Positions 1-7,110 of a DNA stretch of 64,000 nucleotides are shown piece by piece; the stretch's first letter is position 1; the number at the start of each line of letters is the position of its first letter. The DNA lies in assembly GCA_963813435.1 (NCBI GenBank), contig CAWEYY010000003.1, forward strand, positions 186,001 through 250,000, in the 5' to 3' direction. The stretch comes from AC-32 sp963813435. Its GTDB lineage: Bacteria; Actinomycetota; Thermoleophilia; Gaiellales; Gaiellaceae. The notes under the pieces are model-generated. The model did no database searches and was not told the DNA's origin. It was given only the letters and a program-made list of their open reading frames with translations. The translations under genes and the position numbers were made by a program.

Positions 1-222
1 GACGAGGAGGGGCGCGTGCTCGAAGCCTTCACGCCCGACTTCTACCTGCCCGAGCAGGATCTCTTCCTCGAGATCACGGTCATGAAGCAGCGGCTCGTCA
101 CGCGCAAGAACCGCAAGCTGCGCAAGCTCCGCGCGCTCTACCCCGGCATCCAGATCAAGCTCTTCTACAAGCGCGACATCGAGCGGCTGGCCCAGCGATA
201 CCGACTCGACCTGGCGTCATAG
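1..222 (+). CDS. C-terminal part of a nuclease-like protein (5' end outside window)
   Basis: The reading frame is open from base 1 to the TAG at 220-222, leaving 73 residues of a protein that begins upstream. The visible part contains PDFYLPEQDLFLEIT, which resembles the core of PD-(D/E)XK/DUF559/Vsr-type nuclease folds (an Asp, then a Glu in a beta strand), followed by a basic helix rich in Lys and Arg. The usual catalytic Lys after the Glu is not evident (EIT instead of ExK), so nuclease activity is doubtful. Its stop overlaps the beginning of the next frame, which encodes a phosphoribosyltransferase that lacks a normal start codon. The two may be one fused protein split by a frameshift. 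Confidence 0.55.
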   Translation, partial: DEEGRVLEAFTPDFYLPEQDLFLEITVMKQRLVTRKNRKLRKLRALYPGIQIKLFYKRDIERLAQRYRLDLAS

Positions 223-758
223 AAGCCGACGACCCGCGCGTCGGCGAGATCTTCCTCGACTCGGAGGCTCTGAGCACACGTGTCTCGGAGCTCGGCGGGC
301 AGATCTCCGCCGACTACGCGCAGCGCAAGCTGCTGTTGATCGGCCTTCTGAAGGCGAGCTTCGTCTTCCTGGCCGACCTCTCGCGCGCGATCTCGATCCC
401 GCACCAGGTCGACTTCGTCGAGCTCGCCGGCTACGGCGGCGCCGCGATGGGCGGCCACTCGCGCGTGCGGCTCCTGCAGGACGTCGAGATCCCGCTCGAG
501 GGCCTCGACGTGCTGCTCGTCGAGGACGTCGTCGACACCGGGCTCACGCTCAACTACCTGTGCAAGCTGTTCGAGCTGCGTAAGCCCGCGAGCCTGCGCG
601 TGGCCACGCTCCTCGATCGCCCCTACCGGCGCCTGGTCGAGAACCTCCCGGTCGACTACGTCGGCTTCACCGTCCCGGACGAGTTCTTCGTCGGCTACGG
701 ATTCGACATCGACGAGCGCTGGCGCCACCTGCCCGAGCTTCGTCTCGCCAAAGTTTAG
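219..758 (+). CDS. hpt: Hypoxanthine (guanine) phosphoribosyltransferase, start codon unclear
   Basis: Purine salvage enzyme converting hypoxanthine or guanine plus PRPP to IMP or GMP in the cytosol. The family order is visible: an N-terminal ALSTRVSELGGQISADY segment, LLIGLLKASFVFLADLSRAI, and the PRPP-binding motif VLLVEDVVDTGLTL (the EDVVDTG loop). The family usually runs about 175-185 residues, matching the frame measured from base 219. However, no ATG, GTG or TTG lies in frame between the upstream stop (220-222) and the conserved N-terminus. The first is TTG at 336, which would delete the first helix and strand. Start options are therefore an ATA overlapping the previous stop, or fusion to the upstream gene through a one-base frameshift near 219. 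Family assignment is firm; the 5' end is not. Confidence 0.85.
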   Translation: MEADDPRVGEIFLDSEALSTRVSELGGQISADYAQRKLLLIGLLKASFVFLADLSRAISIPHQVDFVELAGYGGAAMGGHSRVRLLQDVEIPLEGLDVLLVEDVVDTGLTLNYLCKLFELRKPASLRVATLLDRPYRRLVENLPVDYVGFTVPDEFFVGYGFDIDERWRHLPELRLAKV

Positions 759-783
759 GCAAGCCTAACTTTCTGGCTACACT
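755..783 (+). promoter_or_regulatory. DtxR/MntR-type operator overlapping a leaderless promoter of mntH
   Basis: TTAGGCAAGCCTAA at 755-768 is a perfect inverted repeat (6-base arms, AA centre) with the TTAGG...CCTAA look of DtxR/IdeR/MntR metal-repressor boxes. A -10 hexamer TACACT lies at 778-783, exactly 6 bases before the GTG at 790. The -35 window at 17-base spacing (755-760) falls inside the left operator arm. A bound repressor would therefore block RNA polymerase. The downstream gene is a manganese transporter, so Mn-dependent repression is the natural reading. The regulator itself is not in this window. Confidence 0.75.
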
Positions 784-789
784 GAGCGT

Positions 790-2082
790 GTGATGGCGAC
801 ACGGTCAGAGGCGGTCGCGGGCGTCAGCACGCACGTCCGGGCCGAGGAGGCGCTTCGCAGGTTCCCGCGGAAGCGCTCGCTTCGCTTCTGGCCGTTCCTC
901 GGACCGGCGTTCATCGCGTGTGTCGCGTACGTCGACCCGGGGAACTTCGCGACGAACATCGCCGCCGGCTCGAAGTTCGGGCTGGCGCTCTGCTGGGTGA
1001 TCGTCGCCTCGAACCTGATGGCGATGCTGATCCAGACGCTCTCGGCCAAGCTCGGGATCGCCACCGGCCGCAACCTGCCCGAGGTCTGCCGCGAGCGCTT
1101 CTCGCGCCGCACGTCGCGCGGGCTCTGGATCCAGGCCGAGCTGATCGCGATGGCAACGGATCTCGCCGAGGTGCTCGGCGCCGCGCTCGGCTTCCAGATC
1201 CTGCTCGGAATCCCACTCTTCCCCGCCACGATCCTCACGGGGATCGTCACGTTCGCGATCCTCGGGCTGCAGCGTTTCGGCCTGCGGCCGTTCGAGGCGG
1301 TCATCACCGGATTCGTGGCGACGATCGGCGTCTGCTACCTGTCCGAGCTCTTCATGGCCAACCCGCCGCTCGGGTCGGTCGCGCGGCACTCGTTCACCCC
1401 GCAGTTCGGCGGAAGCGAGCAGCTGCTGCTCGCCGTCGGGATCCTCGGCGCGACCGTCATGCCGCACGTCATCTACCTCCACTCGGCGCTCACGCAGAAC
1501 CGCGTCGTCCCGCAGAACGACGACGAGGCTCGGCGCCTGTACCGCTTCACGCGCGTCGACGTCGTCATCGCGATGTCGATCGCCGGTGTGATCAACCTGT
1601 CGATGCTCGTGATGGCCGCGAGCGTCTTCTACAAGTCGGGCCTGCTGAACGTGGACTCGCTCGAGACCGCGCACAGGACGCTGCAGCCGATCCTCGGCGG
1701 TGCCTCGAGCACGCTGTTCGCCCTCGCGCTCCTGGCCTCCGGGCTGTCGAGCTCGATCGTCGGCACCCTCTCGGGCCAGGTCGTGATGCAGGGCTTCATC
1801 CAGCGGAAGATCCCGATCTTCGTCCGGCGCCTGGTCACGCTGCTTCCAGCGCTCGTGGTCGCCGCAATCGGGCTGAACCCGTCACGCACGCTGGTGATCA
1901 GCCAGGTGATCCTCTCGTTCGGGATCCCGTTCGCGCTGATCCCGCTCGTCTGGTTCACGAGCAGGCGCGACCTGATGGGGGCGCTCGTGAACCGGCGCAT
2001 CACCACGATCGCCGCGACCGTCGTCGCCACGATCATCTCCACGCTGAACGTCTTTCTGCTCTACCAGACGTTCATCGGCTAG
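790..2082 (+). CDS. mntH: NRAMP-family Mn2+/divalent metal transporter
   Basis: Proton-coupled import of Mn2+ (also Fe2+) across the cytoplasmic membrane. The 430-residue length suits the family. The two signature metal-binding segments are present: DPGNFATNIAAGSKFG in TM1 (about residues 43-58) and MPHVIYLHSAL in TM6 (about 223-233). About 11 hydrophobic segments are visible. The start is GTG 790 or ATG 793; both sit where a leaderless transcript from TACACT (778-783) would begin, and there is no Shine-Dalgarno sequence. The adjoining MntR-like palindrome suggests repression in Mn-replete cells. It is a single-gene unit; the next gene runs in the opposite direction. Confidence 0.93.
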   Translation: MMATRSEAVAGVSTHVRAEEALRRFPRKRSLRFWPFLGPAFIACVAYVDPGNFATNIAAGSKFGLALCWVIVASNLMAMLIQTLSAKLGIATGRNLPEVCRERFSRRTSRGLWIQAELIAMATDLAEVLGAALGFQILLGIPLFPATILTGIVTFAILGLQRFGLRPFEAVITGFVATIGVCYLSELFMANPPLGSVARHSFTPQFGGSEQLLLAVGILGATVMPHVIYLHSALTQNRVVPQNDDEARRLYRFTRVDVVIAMSIAGVINLSMLVMAASVFYKSGLLNVDSLETAHRTLQPILGGASSTLFALALLASGLSSSIVGTLSGQVVMQGFIQRKIPIFVRRLVTLLPALVVAAIGLNPSRTLVISQVILSFGIPFALIPLVWFTSRRDLMGALVNRRITTIAATVVATIISTLNVFLLYQTFIG

Positions 2083-2141
2083 CCGCTTGCGATGCCGCAT
2101 GGGAGGCCGTGCCGACTCGGCCGGCGCGGCCGCCTAGCGCG

Positions 2142-2591
2142 CTAGAGCGGTTCGGCAGGCTCAGGGCCGGGCTCGGGCACACGCACGGGACCCGGCGGCT
2201 CTGACGGCTCCGGGACGGGCTCCGGGACCGTCACGGGCCCCGGCGGCTCGAACGGCGGCGGGTAGGGCTCGGCCGGAGGCTTCGGGAGCTCGACGGAAAC
2301 GGGCTCTTTCCCGAGCGCGCGCAGCGCGGCGGCAGCCTGGCGCCGAAGCGGGCCGACGGAGGCCCGGTAGTCCTCGTCGGAGACCTTGCCCGTGCGGTGG
2401 TCGAACTCGAGCTCCTTCAACGCCGCGAGCGCGCGGTCGCGGTCTTCGGCCAGCGCCACCCGCTCCTCGTCCTCGGGCCCCGGCGCGCCAAGGCGGTCGT
2501 CCGCCGGCGCGGGCTCACGCAGAAACGGCCGCGCGACGAACAGCACGCATGCGACCGCGAGGACGACCCCGAGCGCGAGCCAAAACGTCAT
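2142..2591 (-). CDS. CcmI-like cytochrome c biogenesis membrane protein with Pro-rich tail
   Basis: 149 residues: one N-terminal membrane helix (about 2-24), then an acidic/charged helical segment with DRDRALAALKELEFDHRTGKVSDEDY, typical of the short actinobacterial relatives of CcmI/CycH. In CcmI this part follows the anchor and helps deliver apocytochrome for haem ligation. The last 55 residues are a Pro/Glu/Val-rich low-complexity tail of repeated PEP/GPV units with no obvious fold, probably a periplasmic or wall spacer. The ATG is 3 bases past the ccmE stop, so the two are co-transcribed and probably coupled. Haem-lyase (ccmF/H) genes are not in the window. The match rests on the LEFD..GK.SDEDY pattern and the ccmE neighbour. 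Confidence 0.7.
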   Translation of the reverse strand: MTFWLALGVVLAVACVLFVARPFLREPAPADDRLGAPGPEDEERVALAEDRDRALAALKELEFDHRTGKVSDEDYRASVGPLRRQAAAALRALGKEPVSVELPKPPAEPYPPPFEPPGPVTVPEPVPEPSEPPGPVRVPEPGPEPAEPL

Positions 2592-2594
2592 GGT

Positions 2595-2996
2595 TCACGA
2601 CTTCTTCGGGGAGTACTTCGACGGGCACTTCGTCACCAGCGAGTCACGTTTGGCGACGAAGACGCCGCCCCGGTAGCGGCCGTCCACGACCACGTGGCGG
2701 CCGACCTTGAAGAGGTCGGGCACGCTCCCGTGGTAGACGACCGGGACCGCGGTGCTCCGGGCCTCGCCGATGTCCGAGACGGCGAACCGCAGACCGCCGC
2801 CCGAATAGCCGCTCCCGTGCACGGGGCCGACGACCTTCCCCACCAGCGAGACCTTGCCCGCGTGTCCGGCGAGCTGGCTCGGCTTCAGCTGCGGCGTGCG
2901 TCCGCCGGCGATCGACACGTACACGAGGAAGACCGCGAGCACGCCCGCGACCGACAGCGCCAGAACTAGTCGAACGCTCCGGGAGTTACGGGCCAC
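2595..2996 (-). CDS. ccmE: Cytochrome c maturation haem chaperone CcmE (CXXXY type)
   Basis: Membrane-anchored periplasmic haem chaperone that carries haem from the CcmABCD complex to the ligation machinery. 133 residues with an N-terminal anchor (about 9-29) and an OB-fold beta domain (KVSLVGKVVGPV, GLRFAVSDIGEA, VPVVYHGSVPDLFKVGRHVVVDGRY). Where most bacterial CcmE has HXXXY for covalent haem attachment, this one has CPSKY (about residues 124-128), the CXXXY variant known from archaea and some Gram-positives and deltaproteobacteria. A -10 TAGAAT (complement of 3003-3008) lies 6 bases before the GTG start, so translation is probably leaderless. First gene of a two-gene ccmE-ccmI unit. Confidence 0.9.
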   Translation of the reverse strand: MARNSRSVRLVLALSVAGVLAVFLVYVSIAGGRTPQLKPSQLAGHAGKVSLVGKVVGPVHGSGYSGGGLRFAVSDIGEARSTAVPVVYHGSVPDLFKVGRHVVVDGRYRGGVFVAKRDSLVTKCPSKYSPKKS

Positions 2997-3015
2997 GCAG
3001 GGATTCTAGAGGTGC

Positions 3016-3258
3016 CTAGCGCTCGCGGGCGGGCTCTGTGCGGCGCGACGGGATGCGGTAGCCGTGCTCCTCGCAGAGGCTGCCGGGGCTGTCCTCGGTG
3101 AGCGCGTCGCAATAGCCCTTGCCGTAGGCCGCGCGCATGAAGGCGGCAACGACTTCGAGGTTCCAATCGCCGATGTCGGCCGCTTCCCGCCAGAGGTCGG
3201 CCAGCCGAAGGTCGATGTCGAGCTCGAGCAGGTCGATTCGTGATGGACGCTTGGCCAT
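3016..3258 (-). CDS. Small conserved-type hypothetical protein (80 aa)
   Basis: Not recognised. The protein has an N-terminal RIDLLELDIDLRLADLWREAADIGDWNLEVVAAFMRAAYGKGYCDAL segment, mostly helical with alternating acidic and hydrophobic residues, and two Cys in the C-terminal half (GKGYCDAL and SLCEEHGY). No signal peptide or membrane span. A longer reading frame exists upstream, but ATG 3258 is preferred because TACCTT (complement of 3265-3270) lies exactly 6 bases before it, the leaderless spacing seen repeatedly in this window. Divergent from the TIM-barrel gene at 3303 with 44 bases between starts. Function unknown. Confidence 0.65.
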   Translation of the reverse strand: MAKRPSRIDLLELDIDLRLADLWREAADIGDWNLEVVAAFMRAAYGKGYCDALTEDSPGSLCEEHGYRIPSRRTEPARER

Positions 3259-3302
3259 GCGCTGAAGGTAGCCACGCCACCGGACGGAATAGGCTGCACA
3301 TC

Positions 3303-4121
3303 GTGGCAAAACTCCGTTTTGGTCCTGCGCGCGTCCCGTCGCACGACAGCCCAAAGAAGGCGATCTCGCTCCTGCAGAGACGCGGGTTCAACGCCTGTGA
3401 GATCGACTTCGAGGGCGGGTTCTGGATGGACTACCCGTGGGCGGAGCGCTTCGGCGAGCTCGCACGCGAGGCGAAGATCGTGCTCTCGGTGCACGCGCCG
3501 ATCGCGGGCTTCATGGGGCACGTCGAGCGCGACAAGAAGCAAAGGATGGCCATCGGCATGCTCGACCACTCGGCCGGGATCGCGAAGACTGCCGGGGCCG
3601 AGCTCGTCGTCTTCCACCCCGGGTTCCTGCTCGGCCGGGAGCGCGCGGCGGCGATCGACTCCGTCTGCGCGCAGCTCGCCGAGCTGCGCGAGCGCCTCGA
3701 GGGCAAGGACCGCGCGGTGCCGTTCGGCGTCGAGGTGATGGGCCGCGTGCGCGACCTCGGCAGCCTCGACGACGTGATCGAGATCTCAGGCCGGCTCGGC
3801 TGGGTCCGCCCCGTGCTCGACTTCGCGCACATGCACGCGACGAGCGACGGCGCCTACACGGACGTCGAGCCGTTCGCCGCGGCGCTCGAGGCCGCGGACG
3901 GCGTGCTCGAGCCGAAGGCGCCGTTTCACATCCACTTCAGCGACATCCAGTTCGCGAACAGGAACGAGACGAAGCACCTCCCCTACGGCGAGGGCACGCT
4001 GCGGGCCGACCCGCTGCGCAAGGCGCTGAGGCGCTTCAAGCGCCCCGCGACGGTGATCTCGGAGTCGCCCGACCACAAGTCGGACCAGGCGATCCAGGCC
4101 GTCCTCAGCCCCGTGACGTAG
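3303..4121 (+). CDS. Xylose isomerase/endonuclease IV-like TIM-barrel protein
   Basis: 272 residues with the layout of the AP-endonuclease-2/sugar-phosphate isomerase superfamily, which uses His/Glu/Asp ligands for divalent metals at the barrel mouth. Candidate ligands occur in VLSVHAPIAGF, LVVFHPGFLLG, FGVEVMGR, VLDFAHMHA and FHIHFSDIQF. The GE-containing HLPYGEGTL loop near the C-terminus is also typical. Whether it cleaves abasic DNA or acts on a sugar cannot be decided from sequence. GTG 3303 is chosen over an upstream start because TAGGCT (3290-3295) sits 7 bases before it, consistent with a leaderless mRNA. Monocistronic. Confidence 0.8.
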   Translation: MAKLRFGPARVPSHDSPKKAISLLQRRGFNACEIDFEGGFWMDYPWAERFGELAREAKIVLSVHAPIAGFMGHVERDKKQRMAIGMLDHSAGIAKTAGAELVVFHPGFLLGRERAAAIDSVCAQLAELRERLEGKDRAVPFGVEVMGRVRDLGSLDDVIEISGRLGWVRPVLDFAHMHATSDGAYTDVEPFAAALEAADGVLEPKAPFHIHFSDIQFANRNETKHLPYGEGTLRADPLRKALRRFKRPATVISESPDHKSDQAIQAVLSPVT

Positions 4122-4247
4122 CCGCTTCGAGCCCCGCGAAGCTTGTCGAGGGCGCCGACGCCGTGCTCGCCCCCTCGACGGATGACGCTGACCGGAGTAC
4201 CTTGGACAGTGCGAGCCGGGCCGAGCGTCCGACGGGAGGTGATCTCG

Positions 4248-5574
4248 GTGCCCGAGCTTCCCAGCGGGACTGTCACCTTTCTCTTCACCGACATCGAAGG
4301 GTCGACATCCCTGGTGCAGGAGACTGGGCGATCGCTACGGCCTCCTGCTCGGCGACCACCGCCGACTGCTGCGAGCAGCCGTCGAAGAAACGGGCGGGAT
4401 CGAAGTCGACTGCCGGGCGGACGAGTTCTTCGGCGCCTTCTCAGACGCCCAGGACGCTGTGAAGGCAGCCCTCTCGGCGCAACGGGCGTTCCGGCTCCAC
4501 GAGTGGCCGGATGAGCTCCAGCTCGGCGTCCGCATGGGCATCCACACAGGTGAGCCGGCCCTCGCCGAGGAGGGCTATCTGGGACTCGACGTCCATCGAG
4601 CCGCACGCATCTGTGCCGCGGCGAACGGGGGCCAGGTGCTCGTCTCCGAGTCAACGAGGGAGTCGCTCTTCGGACCCGAATCTCGCGGGTACTCGACTTC
4701 AGAGACCTGGGAGAGCACCACCTCAAGGATCTCTCGCCTCAGCACATCTTCCAGCTCGTCGTCGCCGACCTTCCATCGGAGTTCCCGCCGTTGCGTGGCG
4801 CAGGAACCAGCGCGGTCGAGCCGGGTCCCTTCGAGGGCCGCGAGGACGAGCTTGGGCAGACGGCAGCCAGACGGCTGCGTCAGGCGCTCTCGGGTCTCCG
4901 CGAGACATGGAGATCGCCGCCTGATCTCGAGGAGCTCGGCTGGGAGGTCAGGACACTTCTGCCCGAGGCGCCACCCGATGACCAGAGGCCGCTGGCGGAG
5001 CTTGCAGGTGCTCTCTTCGCGAGCGGGCGCTCGGTGGTCGAGGCCGATCGCTACGTGGCAAGCCTCGATCGTGACTCGATGGAGCGACGGCTCCACGAGT
5101 ACCGGGAGATGGGAGTCGTCTCGCGACGCGCACGAGGAGAGGCGGAAGCTCTCGCTAGCCGGATCGCACACATCGACCGCCTCGCGGCGCGGCGGAACAG
5201 TGTCGAGGAGACCGCGAGCGAACGTGGCGGCAGAGATCCGCTCGCTCGGCGCGCGCCTCCGTGACCGGCAGATGAGCCCAGCCCCCGGCCTGGGCAGCGA
5301 GGTGGCGACCCTGTCGCGCGCGCCAAGGGAGCGAACCTCGAAGGCGCCCTCGCGGCGACGCGAAGCCAGCTCGGTCTCATGGACGTGAAGCTCCGCCGCA
5401 CGCTCTTCCGCGGGGTGTTTCGATACGGCAAGCGGTACGTCGTCTGCTACCACGACGAGCTCGGGGTGGAGCACCGCAAGGAGTTTCGAGACGCGCAAGG
5501 AGGCCCGATCCTTCCACTGGTCGGTCCGATTTGTTCAAGAGCAGAAGCGTGAATACACGGAATCGCCGGTCTGA
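4248..5574 (+). pseudogene. Decayed class III nucleotide cyclase-type regulator with at least four frameshifts
   Basis: Begins at GTG 4248 after a strong GGAGGTGAT ribosome site with GTVTFLFTDIEGSTSLVQETG, the start of a class III adenylate/guanylate cyclase domain. The frame is lost near 4327 and resumes one frame over as RYGLLLGDHRRLLRAAVEE ... MGIHTGEPALAEEGYLGLDVHRAARI. It shifts again near 4690 (LDFRDLGEHHLKDLSPQHIF) and around 5215 and 5300. The last piece (LFRGVFRYGKRYVVCYHDELG, then EARSFHWSVRFVQEQKR) ends at the TGA at 5572-5574. The usual metal-binding Asp in the second half of the domain reads as DCRADEFF where active relatives have GD-type residues. Either a true pseudogene or a badly assembled gene; an intact cyclase-domain protein lies nearby at 7111-10071. 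Confidence 0.75.
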
Positions 5575-5623
5575 CCCTCGGCGGCGGACTCGGCTAGTTG
5601 ACCGGTGTGTAGTCGGCGCTCCG

Positions 5624-7096
5624 TCACCGCGAGGCGGCGGTAGCCTCGTCCAGGGCCGACTTGACGGCGTAGTAGTGCGCCCGACCCTCTTCGAGGGTGT
5701 CGCCGATCGCAGTCAGCCCGATGCGCCCGGCAACGGCGAGCGCGCTCACCATGTGCAGGACGACCCCGGTCTCGCGCTCCGCGTCCCAGCCGAGGCCGCG
5801 CTCGGCGACGAGGTCGAGGAGGTCGTCGGGCGTGAACGACCGGTACGCGGGCGAGTCGAGGTGGTCGGTCGCGGCGTAGTGCTTCACGTCGCCGAGGCCG
5901 GTCCGGTACTCGCCAGCTAGCGGCTCGTACGCGCCGTCGGTGAGAGCCGTCAGCGCAAACAGCGGATGCGTGGTGCCGCCGCAGCGCAGGTTGATCTCGA
6001 GCGCGTACGGCTGCCATTCGCCTTCCTCCTTCACCGCGACGAAGTCGACCGACGCCCGGCCGATCGCCCCCTCGCGCGCCAACCGCCGGCCGACCTTCAC
6101 CGCCTCGGCCGCGATCAGCTGCGCGTACTCGGGGTCGGCCGGGAAGTGGCAGCCGAAGTACGTCTGCGCGTGCGGGCCGCCGAGGATCTGGTCGTGGGTC
6201 GACATGACGTCGACCTGGCCCGCCGGGCTCACGCGTAGCTGGACGCTCGGGCTTCGGTAGCTCTCGCCCTCGATCCGCTCCTCGACGATCCCGCCCTCGG
6301 CGGCGAGCGCGGACACGTACTCGTCGACGCTCGACTCCTCGTCCTCGAGCTCGAGCGCGGCGAGCGGGTCGTCCTCCGCCGCAGCGAGGTCGACGATCGC
6401 GTTCCCGAGCCCGCTCACACCGTCGTCGAGCTTCAGGACGGCGCGCCTTGCGCCCGGCCTGCGCTTGCGCAGCTCACGCAGTGCGCGCGCCACGTCCTGC
6501 GGCCCGTCGAGCTCGAAGCCGGCGGGATGCGGCACGCCCTCGTCCTCGAAGATCGCGCGGCTGCCCTTCTTCGTCCCGAAGCGGTTCAGCTCCGGGTCGG
6601 AGCCGAAGATCGGCAGCTCGAGCTCGACTGCGAGCTGCGCCTCGTCGTCCGTCATGCAGAACGGCAGGATGAACGCCAGCTCCGGGTTGCCGATCTGTTC
6701 GCGGACGCGGGCCACCGCGCCGGGCCGGGCCAGGAGCTTGCTGGTGAGCGGCTCGTTCCGGCCGTCGACGAGCGTGACCGGGATGAAGCGCTCCCTCGCG
6801 TCGGGCGTGTCCAGCTCGGGCACGAGCCCGAAGTAGTAGTCGAGCAGGCGCGGATGGATCGGCTGCGAGGTGACGTAGACCACCCTCGAGCGCGGCGCGC
6901 GGAGCAGGCTCAGGACGAGGCAGAGGAAGCGCTCCTCGTACGCGGGGAAGACGGGGACGAGCTGATCAGGGACGTCGAGGCTGACCGAGTGGACGACCAC
7001 GACCGTGCGCTCGACGTCGCCGATCGAGCGCAGCGTGATGGTCGGCCACAACGCCCGCAGACGCTCCTGGAGCTCGGCAAACCGCGGATCGGTCAT
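5624..7096 (-). CDS. ATP-grasp protein related to PGM1-type peptide ligases
   Basis: 490 residues. The central and C-terminal parts have ATP-grasp features: LELPIFGSDPELNRFGTKKGSRAIFEDEGVPHPAGFEL (nucleotide-binding entry), AVLKLDDGVSGLGNAIVDL (glycine-rich loop with the lysine) and YALEINLRCGGTTHPLFAL (metal-binding E.N with the following loop). The N-terminal ~150 residues contain a Rossmann-like segment (VVYVTSQPIHPRLLDYYFGLVP). The arrangement matches the PGM1-related peptide ligase family, which joins amino acids or peptides with ATP in natural-product pathways. No biosynthetic partners are adjacent, so the substrate is unknown. TAGCGT (complement of 7103-7108) 6 bases before the ATG indicates a leaderless transcript. 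Confidence 0.75.
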   Translation of the reverse strand: MTDPRFAELQERLRALWPTITLRSIGDVERTVVVVHSVSLDVPDQLVPVFPAYEERFLCLVLSLLRAPRSRVVYVTSQPIHPRLLDYYFGLVPELDTPDARERFIPVTLVDGRNEPLTSKLLARPGAVARVREQIGNPELAFILPFCMTDDEAQLAVELELPIFGSDPELNRFGTKKGSRAIFEDEGVPHPAGFELDGPQDVARALRELRKRRPGARRAVLKLDDGVSGLGNAIVDLAAAEDDPLAALELEDEESSVDEYVSALAAEGGIVEERIEGESYRSPSVQLRVSPAGQVDVMSTHDQILGGPHAQTYFGCHFPADPEYAQLIAAEAVKVGRRLAREGAIGRASVDFVAVKEEGEWQPYALEINLRCGGTTHPLFALTALTDGAYEPLAGEYRTGLGDVKHYAATDHLDSPAYRSFTPDDLLDLVAERGLGWDAERETGVVLHMVSALAVAGRIGLTAIGDTLEEGRAHYYAVKSALDEATAASR

Positions 7097-7110
7097 CCGG
7101 GGACGCTACT

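Noticed and set aside
5379..5552. A short frame with RGVFRYGKRYVVCYHDELG that resembles the arm-binding domain of tyrosine recombinases.
   Set aside because: It is contiguous with the decayed cyclase-type gene and fits better as that protein's C-terminal piece; no catalytic recombinase domain or attachment site is present.
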